A stretch of 64,000 nucleotides of DNA from Flavobacterium sp. KMS. GTDB taxonomy: Bacteria; Bacteroidota; Bacteroidia; Flavobacteriales; Flavobacteriaceae. The stretch is taken from assembly GCF_000813005.1 (NCBI RefSeq), contig NZ_JSYP01000026.1, positions 62,001 through 126,000 of the forward strand, in the 5' to 3' direction. A program made the translations under genes and the position numbers. Shown in pieces: positions 53,881-62,715 of this stretch. The number at the start of each line of letters is the position of its first letter. Positions within the stretch are counted from its first letter, which is position 1. Below the pieces are notes generated by a model. The model worked only from the letters and a program-made list of their open reading frames with translations. It was not told where the DNA came from and searched no databases.

Positions 53881-54618
53881 ATGATATTAGCAGCAGCTCA
53901 GACCAAACCAAAACGAGGAGATATCGATTCAAATTTATTGGATCATTATCGTCTTATAGAATTGGCAATAACAAAAAATGCCGATTTAATCGTATTTCCA
54001 GAACTATCGATTACAGGTTATGAAAGAGAAAATGCAAGTGAACTTACTTTCACAGAAAATGATTCACGATTAGAGCATTTAAAAAAATTAGCTGTAGATA
54101 ATAAGATTGTAATTGTTGCTGGAGCACCTATAAAAATTAAAGACCAATTGTTTATTGGAGAATTTATTATTTCTCCAGACAATTCGGTTTCTATTTATAC
54201 AAAGCAATTTCTTCATGAAGGCGAAGATGTTTATTATCAATCGTCTTTTGATTATAATCCAACAATCGAATTAGAGAACAAAAAAATCTCTTTTGCCATT
54301 TGTGCCGATATTGATAATCCGCTGCACCCAAAAAATGCAAGCGAGAATAAAACTGCAATTTATATTGCCAGTATTTTCTTTACGCCAAACGGAATTCCTG
54401 TTGCGTATAAAGCGCTACAAGATTACGCCAGCACCTACAAAATGAATGTGCTTATGTCTAATTTTAGTGGTGAATCATGGGGATATCCTTCAGGTGGAAA
54501 AAGTGCATTTTGGAATAATAAAGGTGAATTAATCGCTCAAATGAATGATTCGGATGCTGGATTATTGATTGTAAAAAATCAAAATGATACTTGGACAAGT
54601 GAGATTGTAAAAATTTAA
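53881..54618 (+). CDS. Carbon-nitrogen hydrolase (nitrilase superfamily)
   Basis: The 245-residue enzyme has the Glu-Lys-Cys triad: Glu in LIVFPELSITGYE, Lys in YTKQFLHEGE and Cys in SFAICADIDNP. It hydrolyses amides or carbamoyl groups; the substrate is unknown. It is 18 bp after the LysE gene, so the two form one pair inserted between trpB and trpA. Confidence 0.9.
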   Translation: MILAAAQTKPKRGDIDSNLLDHYRLIELAITKNADLIVFPELSITGYERENASELTFTENDSRLEHLKKLAVDNKIVIVAGAPIKIKDQLFIGEFIISPDNSVSIYTKQFLHEGEDVYYQSSFDYNPTIELENKKISFAICADIDNPLHPKNASENKTAIYIASIFFTPNGIPVAYKALQDYASTYKMNVLMSNFSGESWGYPSGGKSAFWNNKGELIAQMNDSDAGLLIVKNQNDTWTSEIVKI

Positions 54619-54624
54619 AAAAAT

Positions 54625-54775
54625 AATGCCACAGATTAAAAGGATTTTCACAGATTAAAGAAAAAGTGAAATAATTTTACAGTAGAAATCAATGATAATT
54701 CTTTTTAATCTGTGGCAAAAAAATTAATAATGTACCTAACAGTCCTGTCCCGAAGTTTCGGGATCGGGATAAAAC
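54625..54775. repeat. GCCACAGATTAAAAGG inverted pair and CCCGAAGTTTCGGGA palindrome before trpA
   Basis: GCCACAGATTAAAAGG at 54628-54643 is mirrored by CTTTTTAATCTGTGGC at 54701-54716. Next comes CCCGAAGTTTCGGGATCGGG at about 54748-54767, the same palindrome family as before trpG. The 180-bp trpA leader consists almost wholly of these. Confidence 0.8.
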
Positions 54776-54797
54776 CGTTAGACTAAAAAATAAAAAA

Positions 54798-55559
54798 ATG
54801 AACAAAATAAATCAAAAACTACAAGAAGATAAAAAGATACTTTCTATCTATTTTTCTGCGGGATATCCTAATCTTAGTGATACCGTGCAAATCATTCAGG
54901 ATTTAGAAAAAAGCGGAATCGACATGATCGAAATCGGATTACCATTTAGTGATCCTTTGGCCGATGGACCAACAATTCAGGCAAGTTCTACTCAGGCATT
55001 GCATAACGGAATGACAACTCAGGTTTTATTTAACCAACTAGAAAAAATTCGCGAAAGCGTAACAATCCCGTTGGTAATAATGGGCTATTTTAACCCGATT
55101 CTACAATATGGAGTCGAAGAGTTTTGCAAAAAATGTGCTGCAATAGGAATCGATGGATTAATTATTCCTGATCTTCCTGTAGATGTTTATGCAGAACAAT
55201 ACAAAGAGATTTTCGAAAAACACGGCTTAATAAATGTATTCTTAATCACGCCACAAACGTCTGATGATCGTATAAAATTTATCGATAGCGTTTCTAACGG
55301 ATTTATATACATGGTAAGTTCTGCAAGTGTTACTGGTTCTCAATCTGGTTTTGGTAGCACGCAAGAATCATATTTTAAACGTATTGCCGATATGAACCTT
55401 AAAAATCCACAGGTTATTGGTTTTGGAATTAATAATGCTGAAACATTTAATCAGGCAACTCAATTTGCAAAAGGAGCCATTATCGGAAGTGCTTTTATCA
55501 AACATTTATCTGAAAAAGGAACAGGAAATATTGCTGAGTTTGTAAAGGCTATTAGATAA
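54798..55559 (+). CDS. trpA: Tryptophan synthase alpha subunit
   Basis: The 253-residue TIM-barrel enzyme cleaves indole-glycerol phosphate. It has IEIGLPFSDPLADGPTIQAS with the catalytic residues, PLVIMGYFNPILQYG, DGLIIPDLPVD and IYMVSSASVTGSQSGF. It is separated from trpB by 1.7 kb that holds the LysE and nitrilase genes. Confidence 0.96.
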   Translation: MNKINQKLQEDKKILSIYFSAGYPNLSDTVQIIQDLEKSGIDMIEIGLPFSDPLADGPTIQASSTQALHNGMTTQVLFNQLEKIRESVTIPLVIMGYFNPILQYGVEEFCKKCAAIGIDGLIIPDLPVDVYAEQYKEIFEKHGLINVFLITPQTSDDRIKFIDSVSNGFIYMVSSASVTGSQSGFGSTQESYFKRIADMNLKNPQVIGFGINNAETFNQATQFAKGAIIGSAFIKHLSEKGTGNIAEFVKAIR

Positions 55560-55580
55560 CATATTAATTTTATTATTAAA

Positions 55581-55742
55581 AGCTCCAGCGGAGCGCAATA
55601 TTTATAGCCAATACAAAATGTTCGTTCAATTAGCTCCAGCGGAGCGATATATTTATTTTTCTTATAATTACTAAAATGTCACCCCGATGGGGTTTCTTTG
55701 AAAATGATTGAAATTTTTATAAATATAGCGTCCCGCTGGGAC
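55581..55742. repeat. Short palindromic repeats (AGCTCCAGCGGAGCG, ACCCCGATGGGGT, GTCCCGCTGGGAC)
   Basis: AGCTCCAGCGGAGCG occurs at 55581 and 55632. ACCCCGATGGGGT is at about 55681 and GTCCCGCTGGGAC at about 55730. Each is a compact GC hairpin spaced by about 50 bp in an AT-rich background, the appearance of REP elements. AAATCTGTGGC follows at about 55780. The gap 55560-55839 has no gene. Confidence 0.85.
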
Positions 55743-55839
55743 TTTATATACAAGAGCTTAATTAATTAAAATCTTTTAAATCTGTGGCTTAAAAACAATT
55801 TAGCAAATAGAAACATAGATTAAAAAAAATCAATACAAA

Positions 55840-56520
55840 ATGGATTTAGCCTCTCATTACAACAATTTGTTCATGGAATCCTGTGAGAAAATATCGAATG
55901 ACAATTATGTTATCGATATGCAAATTGATGATTTGAGTGATAACCGTTTAGGAATTACATTATTAATTAGACCTTCAGAAGAGATTAAAAATAGCATTCA
56001 ACTTTTTTTAAATGAATTAAAAGAAGTTGATGCTTCTCAATATTATTATCCTAATTCGGATATTCATATTACAATACTATCTATTATATCTTGTTATGAT
56101 GGATTTGATTTAAACAACATTACAATACAAGATTATGTTGCTTTAATTAATAAATGTATTGCTGGTTTAAATAAATCAGTAATTAATTTACACGGAATTA
56201 CTGCCTCCCCTTCGGCAGTAATGATTCAGGGATTCCCAAGCGATACAAGTATAAACGATTTACGAGATAATCTTCGTACAGCGTTTAAAGAAACTACTCT
56301 CGAACAAAGTATCGATAAACGATACTCTTTATTTACTACACATTTAACGGTTGTAAGGTTCAGAAAACCTATAAAAAACAAGGATTTATTCTTAAAAACA
56401 CTACACAAATACCGTGATTATAACTTCGGAAAATTTGAAATAAAAAACCTCGAATTGGTACATAATGATTGGTATCAAAGAGCTGAATTTATCAAAACTT
56501 TATCTGATTTTAAAATCTAA
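55840..56520 (+). CDS. 2H phosphoesterase / 2'-5' RNA ligase-like protein
   Basis: The 226-residue protein has the two H-x-T/S-x motifs of the 2H superfamily: HITILSI near residue 71 and HLTVVRF near residue 168, each in a strand-turn context. The fold hydrolyses or ligates 2'-5' phosphodiester or cyclic phosphate bonds in RNA or nucleotides. The exact substrate is unknown. It is not linked to an operon by spacing. Confidence 0.82.
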   Translation: MDLASHYNNLFMESCEKISNDNYVIDMQIDDLSDNRLGITLLIRPSEEIKNSIQLFLNELKEVDASQYYYPNSDIHITILSIISCYDGFDLNNITIQDYVALINKCIAGLNKSVINLHGITASPSAVMIQGFPSDTSINDLRDNLRTAFKETTLEQSIDKRYSLFTTHLTVVRFRKPIKNKDLFLKTLHKYRDYNFGKFEIKNLELVHNDWYQRAEFIKTLSDFKI

Positions 56521-56657
56521 TAATTCCTTAAACCCTAAATATTCTATATCGTTATAATCGAGTCAATCAATTAATAATCAGTATTATATAACAAAATAAA
56601 CATTCACTTATAAAGGAATATTTTAGTTAAAATTATGTTAAATAAAAACTAAACGAC

Positions 56658-56686
56658 TGTTTAAATTAAACACTTGTTTAATTTTG
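56658..56686 (+). promoter_or_regulatory. TetR-type operator overlapping the efflux-operon promoter
   Basis: TGTTTAA-A-TTAAACA (56658-56672) and TTAAACA-CT-TGTTTAA (56666-56681) are two overlapping perfect palindromes made of three heptamer half-sites. The -7 element TAATTTTG (56679-56686) shares the last half-site. The tetR-like ATG is 21 bp further on, so binding would block transcription. Confidence 0.8.
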
Positions 56687-56707
56687 TACCCGATTAGAAA
56701 CTCACTC

Positions 56708-57337
56708 ATGTCACACATCGAATTAAACGAGAAAAAAATTCAAATTCTCAAGGTTGCAGAAAAGCTTTTTTCTGATAAAGGATTTGAAGGAACTTCGATA
56801 CGAAATATTGCCAAAGAAGCAAAAATTAACATTGCCATGGTGTCGTATTATTTTGGTTCCAAAGAACGATTACTCGAATCGTTGATTATATATCGAACAT
56901 CGGATCTGAAACTACAATTAGAAAATTTACTACAAGAAGATTTAGAACCTATCGATAAAGTAAATAAGTTAATAGAACTTTATATCAACAAGATTAACTG
57001 CAATGGTGGGATTTTCAGAATTATGCATTTTGAATTGACTTCTAAAAAAAGAGAAAAAACTTTAAATCACTTTACCGAATTAAAGAAAGGCAATCTTAAA
57101 TCATTGGAAAGCATTATCCATGAAGGTCAGGAAAAAGGTGTTTTCCGAAAAGATGTTATTATCCCATTAATCACTCCTACTATTCTTGGAACTTTTTTTC
57201 ATTTCCATATGAATAAAGTCTTCTTCGAAAAAATATTGAATTTAAATACCGAAGCTTTATATAACGATTACATAAAAACACACTTAACAAAACACATTCA
57301 ACAAACTATAAAAGCCTTACTTGTTTATGAAAATTAA
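56708..57337 (+). CDS. TetR/AcrR-family repressor of the efflux operon
   Basis: About 209 residues; the N-terminal helix-turn-helix is FSDKGFEGTSIRNIAKEAKI then AMVSYYFGSKERLLESL, typical of TetR. The C-terminal helical domain would bind a drug-like ligand. I chose the ATG at 56708 (MSHIELNEKK), because an in-frame TTG at 56684 lies within the promoter -7 element. It precedes and overlaps the TolC-like gene by 11 bp. Confidence 0.93.
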   Translation: MSHIELNEKKIQILKVAEKLFSDKGFEGTSIRNIAKEAKINIAMVSYYFGSKERLLESLIIYRTSDLKLQLENLLQEDLEPIDKVNKLIELYINKINCNGGIFRIMHFELTSKKREKTLNHFTELKKGNLKSLESIIHEGQEKGVFRKDVIIPLITPTILGTFFHFHMNKVFFEKILNLNTEALYNDYIKTHLTKHIQQTIKALLVYEN

Positions 57338-58658
57338 TCCAATTATGCTCTTTGGGATTTTCCTAGTCGGAATTTCCTCATTAGAAGCTCAAGAAAAAAC
57401 GAGTCTTACCCTAGATGATGCTGTACGAATAGCATGGGAGAAGAGTGACGAAGTCACGTTGGCTAACACAAAAGTCAACACTAAAAAGTATGAACTTAGA
57501 TCTATTAAAAACAACCAATATCCAGATTTAAAAGCTTCTGGACAATACCAAAGGTTGGCTGGTGCTGAAGTAGATTTAAAAATGAATCAAGAAAGTGGTT
57601 CTGGCTCTGGATCAATGCCAAATCCTGATCAATTGATGTTAGGTCAACTTAGCGCAAGTTTACCAATATTTGCAGGTTTTAAAATTCAGAATAGTATTAA
57701 AATATCTGAAAATTTATACCAAGCAGAAATTGCTACTTCATTAAAAACTAAAGAAGACATTGCTTTAAGAGTTGTAAATTACTATGCTGATTTATACAAA
57801 GCTCAGAAGACAATTGACCTTTTAAACGAAGATCAAAAACAAGCTAAACAGCGTGTAACTGATTTTATCGAATTGGAAAAAAACGGAATCATTCCGAGAA
57901 ATGATTTATTGAAATCTCAATTGTTAGTTTCTAAAATCCAATTATCTATAGATGAGGCAAATAAAAATTTAAATATTTTGAATTATTATTTGATAACCTT
58001 ACTTAAATTAGATCCTACAACTAAGCTTTATGTTAGAGAAAGTGATTTTATCAACTATAAAATGGATAATATCCCTACAAATGAGCAACCTGCTTTAGAG
58101 AATCGTAAAGATCTGGAAGCATTACGTTACCAAGAAAAAGCAAGTGAGTCTAACATAAAAATGGCAAAAAGTGCTTACTACCCTTCTGTTTCTTTATTAG
58201 GTGGTTATGCTGCTGTAGATGTTAGAAATATTCTTACGGTACAAAACGCAATGAACTTTGGAGTTGGCGTTTCTTACGACCTTAGTGGTATATTAAAAAA
58301 AGGAGCTGATATAAAACAAGCGCAAAGCAAAGCAGATGAAGTAAAAAGCTCTGAAGAAATCTTGACAAATTATATTAAAGTCGAAGTACAACAATCTATC
58401 GAAAACTATAATCTAGCTGTAAAACAAAGTGCTGTTTATGACTTAGCATTAGAGCAAGCATCTGAAAATTATAGAATCCTGAAAGATAAATTCGACAATG
58501 GTCTTGCTGACACCAACGATTTACTTGAAGCTGATGTAGAACATCTTAGTGCCAAAGTAAATACAGCAACATCTAAAGCCGATATCATCCAGAGATATTA
58601 CGAGATGCTTTCAAAAACAGGACAATTATCACAATCATTCAATCTTACAAAAATATAA
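57327..58658 (+). CDS. TolC-family outer-membrane efflux protein
   Basis: About 443 residues with signal peptide (ending SSLEAQ) and long helices of the TolC family: LTLDDAVRIAWEKSDEV, NNQYPDLKASGQYQRL and YPSVSLLGGYAAVD, in two similar halves. It forms the outer-membrane channel for the HlyD and MFS partners downstream. The ATG at 57327 overlaps the end of tetR. Confidence 0.93.
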   Translation: MKINPIMLFGIFLVGISSLEAQEKTSLTLDDAVRIAWEKSDEVTLANTKVNTKKYELRSIKNNQYPDLKASGQYQRLAGAEVDLKMNQESGSGSGSMPNPDQLMLGQLSASLPIFAGFKIQNSIKISENLYQAEIATSLKTKEDIALRVVNYYADLYKAQKTIDLLNEDQKQAKQRVTDFIELEKNGIIPRNDLLKSQLLVSKIQLSIDEANKNLNILNYYLITLLKLDPTTKLYVRESDFINYKMDNIPTNEQPALENRKDLEALRYQEKASESNIKMAKSAYYPSVSLLGGYAAVDVRNILTVQNAMNFGVGVSYDLSGILKKGADIKQAQSKADEVKSSEEILTNYIKVEVQQSIENYNLAVKQSAVYDLALEQASENYRILKDKFDNGLADTNDLLEADVEHLSAKVNTATSKADIIQRYYEMLSKTGQLSQSFNLTKI

Positions 58659-58670
58659 TCGACAGCCAAC

Positions 58671-59750
58671 ATGGAAAAGAAAAAAACAAATACCAAATTT
58701 ATAATTATACTAGCACTTTTGGTTCTAGTTGGTGGAACTTACGGGATCTACAAATACATGCACTCTCTTGCTCACGAAGAAACGGATGATGCTCAAATAG
58801 AGAAAAAAATGAATCCAATTATCCCAAGAGTTTCGGGATATATTAGTAAGGTTTATGTAAAAGATAATGACTTTGTAAAAAAAGGAGATACTTTATTTAC
58901 AATAGACAAAAGAGATTACCAATTAAAAATTGATGAAGCTAATGCTGCTTTATTAGGTGCTGAAGGTTCATTTGAGGCTGCAAAAGCAGATATCGGAAGT
59001 GCTTTGGCAAACATCTCGGTTTCGGATGCAAATGTAAGATCTGCAAGTGGTAATATCGAAAGTGCTAAAATTAGATTGGTACAAATAACAAATGACTACA
59101 ACCGTTACAATAACTTGTACAAAAGTCATACGATTACAAAACAACAGTACGAAAAAGCATTAACTGCAAAAGAAGAAGCAGAAAGTCAAGTACGTGTTTT
59201 ACAACAACAAGAAAAAGCAAGTTCTTACCAAAAATCAGTTATTCAGGCAAAATCTAAAGCTACTGATAAGCAAACTGAAGTTGCTGCTGCAAATATCAAA
59301 AAAGCAAAAACATTATTAGATGTTGCACATTTAAACTTGTCTTATACTGTGGTTACTGCAGCAATTGACGGTCAGGTTTCTAAAGTAGATATCCAACCAG
59401 GACAATTAGTTCAGCCAGGACAATCTTTATTTTATATCATCAATAACTCTGAAGCTTGGGTTGTAGCTAATTTTAAAGAAACTCAGCTTAACAAAATGAT
59501 TGTTGGTCAAAAAGTAACTTTAAAAGTAGATGCTTATCCTAATCATGAATTTAAAGGAACTCTTACTTCATTTTCTCCAGCAACAGGATCACGTTTTTCT
59601 TTACTTCCTCCTGATAACGCAACTGGAAACTTTGTAAAAACAATTCAAAGATTACCTGTAAAAATCAACTTGGACGCTGATAATGATATCGAAAAAGTAA
59701 AATTATTGAGACCAGGAATGAACGTGGATGTAGATGTACATATAAAATAA
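58671..59750 (+). CDS. HlyD/EmrA-family membrane-fusion protein
   Basis: The 359-residue adaptor has one N-terminal membrane helix (FIIILALLVLVGGTYGIY). A split lipoyl domain is formed by VSGYISKVYVKDNDFVKKGD and DGQVSKVDIQPGQLVQPGQS. A long coiled-coil hairpin lies between them (about 95-220), and a beta-barrel with AWVVANFKETQLNKM follows. It connects the MFS pump to TolC. Confidence 0.94.
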   Translation: MEKKKTNTKFIIILALLVLVGGTYGIYKYMHSLAHEETDDAQIEKKMNPIIPRVSGYISKVYVKDNDFVKKGDTLFTIDKRDYQLKIDEANAALLGAEGSFEAAKADIGSALANISVSDANVRSASGNIESAKIRLVQITNDYNRYNNLYKSHTITKQQYEKALTAKEEAESQVRVLQQQEKASSYQKSVIQAKSKATDKQTEVAAANIKKAKTLLDVAHLNLSYTVVTAAIDGQVSKVDIQPGQLVQPGQSLFYIINNSEAWVVANFKETQLNKMIVGQKVTLKVDAYPNHEFKGTLTSFSPATGSRFSLLPPDNATGNFVKTIQRLPVKINLDADNDIEKVKLLRPGMNVDVDVHIK

Positions 59751-59826
59751 AATTGCACTTATTCAGGATTAAATATCCTGGAAAGAATTATACATTCATT
59801 TTAGAAAAGTATTCTAATACAACAAA

Positions 59827-61407
59827 ATGGTAAAAGTAGAAGATGATTTAGTAGAATATGGCTACAGACGAGTTTTAATTACGATAACCGCAGTACTTTG
59901 TGCTTTGCTGGAAATCGTAGATACAACTATCGTAAACGTAGCTTTAACCGACATGAGAGGAAGTCTCGGTGCTACATTAACAGATGTTGCATGGGTTATT
60001 ACAGCTTATGCTATTGCAAATGTTATTGTAATCCCAATGACGAGTTGGTTGTCACAACAATTTGGAAGACGAAATTATTTTGTAACGTCGATTATAATTT
60101 TCACCTTATCTTCTTTTTTATGTGGTAATGCCTCCAATATTTGGGAACTTATTGCATTCCGATTTATTCAGGGGCTTGGTGGTGGAGCATTATTAGTTAC
60201 TGCGCAAACCATTATAACCGAGAGTTATCCTATTGCCAAACGAGGAATGGCTCAGGCAATTTACGGAATGGGAGTTATTGTAGGTCCAACTTTAGGTCCG
60301 CCTTTGGGAGGATATTTAGTAGATAATTATTCTTGGCCGTATATTTTTTATATCAATATTCCATTAGGGATTATTGCTACAATTTTGGCAATTTCTTTCG
60401 TAAGAAGTCCAAAATATGGCGAAAAACTAAAAGCCAATCAAGTCGATTGGTGGGGAATAATATTCTTGGCGTCCTTTATTGGTTCTTTACAATTTGTTTT
60501 AGAACACGGACAACAAGACGATTGGTTCAATGATTCATTGATTGTAACATTAAGTGTAGTAACCGTTTTTGGGCTAGTATTATTTATCTGGCGAGAACTC
60601 ACCTATAAACATCCAATTGTAAATTTGAGTGTACTTAAAGATGGAAATCTCCGTATTGGTACCATAATGTGTTTCATTCTTGGGTTTGGACTTTATGGAT
60701 CAACATTGATTATCCCGATTTATACACAATCTGTCTTAGGATGGACAGCGACCGATGCCGGATTATTACTTATTCCGGGGTCGATTACAACCGCTTTTAT
60801 GATGCCTATTATTGGTAAATTAATTCAGAGAGGAGTTCCGCAAGGATATATGGTAGGAGTTGGATTCTTGATTTTCTTTTTCTTCACCTTTATGATGTAT
60901 AATAATATGACTCCCGACACAGGAGTTGAACATTTATACTGGCCATTAATTTTAAGAGGTATTGGTTTAGGATTACTTTTTGTACCTATAACAACATTAT
61001 CACTTTCGACCTTACAAGGAAAACATATTGGTGAGGGAGCTGCATTTACAGGAATGATGCGACAATTAGGAGGATCATTTGGTATTGCGATTATCACCAC
61101 CTTTATTACGCGATTCAGTCAGAAACATCGTGTAGATTTAGTATCTCATTTAGACGCAAGTAAATTTGAAGTACAACAAAGAGTTGCTATACTACAAAAA
61201 GGATTTATGTCTAAAGGATTTAGTAGTAATGAAGCTTTAAATAAAGCCTATCAGGTAATCGATTATTCGGTAATGAAACAAAGTACCGTTTTGGCGTACA
61301 TGGATATATTTATGTACTTAGGTATTATGTTTTTATGCTGTATTCCTATTATCCTTTTGATTAAAAAAGGAAAAAATAAAATCAACCCTGCCGATGCGAT
61401 GCATTAA
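59827..61407 (+). CDS. DHA2-family MFS drug efflux pump (EmrB type)
   Basis: The 526-residue transporter has 14 helices. LEIVDTTIVNVALTDM is motif D1, WLSQQFGRRNYF is motif A and GMGVIVGPTLGPPLGGYL is motif C of drug/proton antiporters. It exports hydrophobic compounds using the proton gradient, with the two upstream proteins forming the rest of the machine. A strong terminator ends the operon. Confidence 0.95.
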   Translation: MVKVEDDLVEYGYRRVLITITAVLCALLEIVDTTIVNVALTDMRGSLGATLTDVAWVITAYAIANVIVIPMTSWLSQQFGRRNYFVTSIIIFTLSSFLCGNASNIWELIAFRFIQGLGGGALLVTAQTIITESYPIAKRGMAQAIYGMGVIVGPTLGPPLGGYLVDNYSWPYIFYINIPLGIIATILAISFVRSPKYGEKLKANQVDWWGIIFLASFIGSLQFVLEHGQQDDWFNDSLIVTLSVVTVFGLVLFIWRELTYKHPIVNLSVLKDGNLRIGTIMCFILGFGLYGSTLIIPIYTQSVLGWTATDAGLLLIPGSITTAFMMPIIGKLIQRGVPQGYMVGVGFLIFFFFTFMMYNNMTPDTGVEHLYWPLILRGIGLGLLFVPITTLSLSTLQGKHIGEGAAFTGMMRQLGGSFGIAIITTFITRFSQKHRVDLVSHLDASKFEVQQRVAILQKGFMSKGFSSNEALNKAYQVIDYSVMKQSTVLAYMDIFMYLGIMFLCCIPIILLIKKGKNKINPADAMH

Positions 61408-61448
61408 TAAAGCAGATCTAGAATAAATAATCTTAAGTATTTATATTT

Positions 61449-61486
61449 AAAGCCGTTGCGAAAGTTTTTTCGCAACGGCTTTTTAT
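61449..61486 (+). terminator. Intrinsic terminator of the efflux operon
   Basis: AAAGCCGTTGCGAAA and TTTCGCAACGGCTTT are exact reverse complements with a short loop, then T-rich sequence. Confidence 0.95.
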
Positions 61487-61679
61487 TTTCACGTACATTA
61501 TTTAGGATAAAAAACTATCTTTATTATTAAATACGAACCACATAATATAAAACTTTCTTACGAATAATTATGCTGTATTACCAAACACAATAAAGATTTA
61601 TTTCATTGCGAAATAATATTTATAGAGTATATTTGCACTTGCTTTTTAGCAGCAATAAAAACAAAAAAATAGTTAAGTT

Positions 61680-62219
61680 ATGGTTTATAAATTTAGAGTA
61701 ATTCTAGATGCAGAAGAAGATATTTTTAGAGATATAGCAATTCTTGAAGAAGATACTTTAGAAGATTTACACAACGCCATCTTCAATTCTTTTGGTTTTG
61801 ACGGAATGGAAGTAGCTTCATTTTATACCTGCGATGAAACTTGGAATCAAGAAGATGAAATTCCACTTTTTGATACCGGAGATGTTCCTGGCGAACAAAA
61901 AACAATGAGTGATTATACTTTATCAGATATACTAGATAAAGAAAACACTAAGATTATATATGTCTACGATTTTATCCATATGTGGACATTTTTGGTTGAA
62001 CTAGCTGCAGTAGAAGACCAAGTTGCTGGTAATCTTTATCCAGAAACACTTTTCTCTCATGGTGAAATGCCAGACGATTCAGGAGAAAAAAACTTCGAAG
62101 CAGATATGCATGATGATATCTATGGCGAATTTGAAGATGATTTAGACGAAGACGATTTAGATATGTTCGAAGGAGACGATAGTTTCGAAGATTATGGATT
62201 TGAAGAGAATTGGAATTAA
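61680..62219 (+). CDS. pRiA4b ORF-3-like protein with acidic tail
   Basis: The 179-residue product matches the pRiA4b ORF3 domain: YKFRVILDAEEDIFRDIAIL, LHNAIFNSFGFDGMEVASFY and YVYDFIHMWTFLVEL. The C-terminal 45 residues are almost all acidic (FEDDLDEDDLDMFEGDDSFE). The family function is unknown; it is sometimes listed with IS1096 passengers, but there is no transposon here. Confidence 0.85.
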   Translation: MVYKFRVILDAEEDIFRDIAILEEDTLEDLHNAIFNSFGFDGMEVASFYTCDETWNQEDEIPLFDTGDVPGEQKTMSDYTLSDILDKENTKIIYVYDFIHMWTFLVELAAVEDQVAGNLYPETLFSHGEMPDDSGEKNFEADMHDDIYGEFEDDLDEDDLDMFEGDDSFEDYGFEENWN

Positions 62220-62280
62220 ATTCTTGAGGTACTAAGGTTCTAAGTTGCAAAGATTCTAAGTTTTAAAAAATTAAAGATTT
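62220..62280. repeat. GGTACTAAGGTTCTAAG-type repeat upstream of the second four-helix bundle gene
   Basis: GAGGTACTAAGGTTCTAAGT at 62225-62244 and AAGATTCTAAGTTTTAAA follow. The opposite orientation of the same family, AGTACCTTTAAAACTTAGCA then CCTCAGAACCT, lies after the gene at about 62677-62708, so the gene is bracketed by an inverted pair. Confidence 0.75.
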
Positions 62281-62312
62281 TTCTTATATTTATTGAAATT
62301 AAATTTTCAAAT

Positions 62313-62672
62313 ATGAGTAATTTCAAAAAGCTTTTAATCTGGCAAAAATCGATGTCCTTAATTACCAAAATCTATATTTCAACAAATAATTTTCCAAAAG
62401 AAGAAGTCTTCGGATTAACTTCACAAATAAGACGAAGCTCGATTTCAATTCCAAGCAATATTGCTGAAGGATTTGGACGAGAAAGCAACAAAGATTTTTT
62501 ACGCTTTTTAAACATTTCAATAGGTTCTTTATTTGAAATGCAAACACAATTAGAAATTGCTAAAAATATAGCATATCTAAACGAAGACGAATTTAATAAT
62601 TTATATGAGGATAGTCGAGAAGTAGAAAGAATGTTAGTTTCTTTTATTAATAAATTAAAAGAAAGAAGCTAA
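62313..62672 (+). CDS. Four-helix bundle protein, second copy
   Basis: The 119-residue protein has the same core as the trpD-trpC insert: FGLTSQIRRSSISIPSNIAE, then GFGRESNKDFLRFLNISIGS and LFEMQTQLEIA. It is a diverged paralogue. It lies between the pRiA4-like gene and the nucleoid-associated protein gene, in a spacer bordered by inverted ACCTTAG-type repeats. Confidence 0.88.
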   Translation: MSNFKKLLIWQKSMSLITKIYISTNNFPKEEVFGLTSQIRRSSISIPSNIAEGFGRESNKDFLRFLNISIGSLFEMQTQLEIAKNIAYLNEDEFNNLYEDSREVERMLVSFINKLKERS

Positions 62673-62715
62673 ATCTCAGTACCTTTAAAACTTAGCACCT
62701 CAGAACCTAAAAAAA

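Noticed and set aside
61680-62219. pRiA4b ORF3-like gene as a sign of a plasmid or IS element
   Set aside because: The name comes from where the family was first seen. No transposase, terminal repeats or plasmid genes are nearby.
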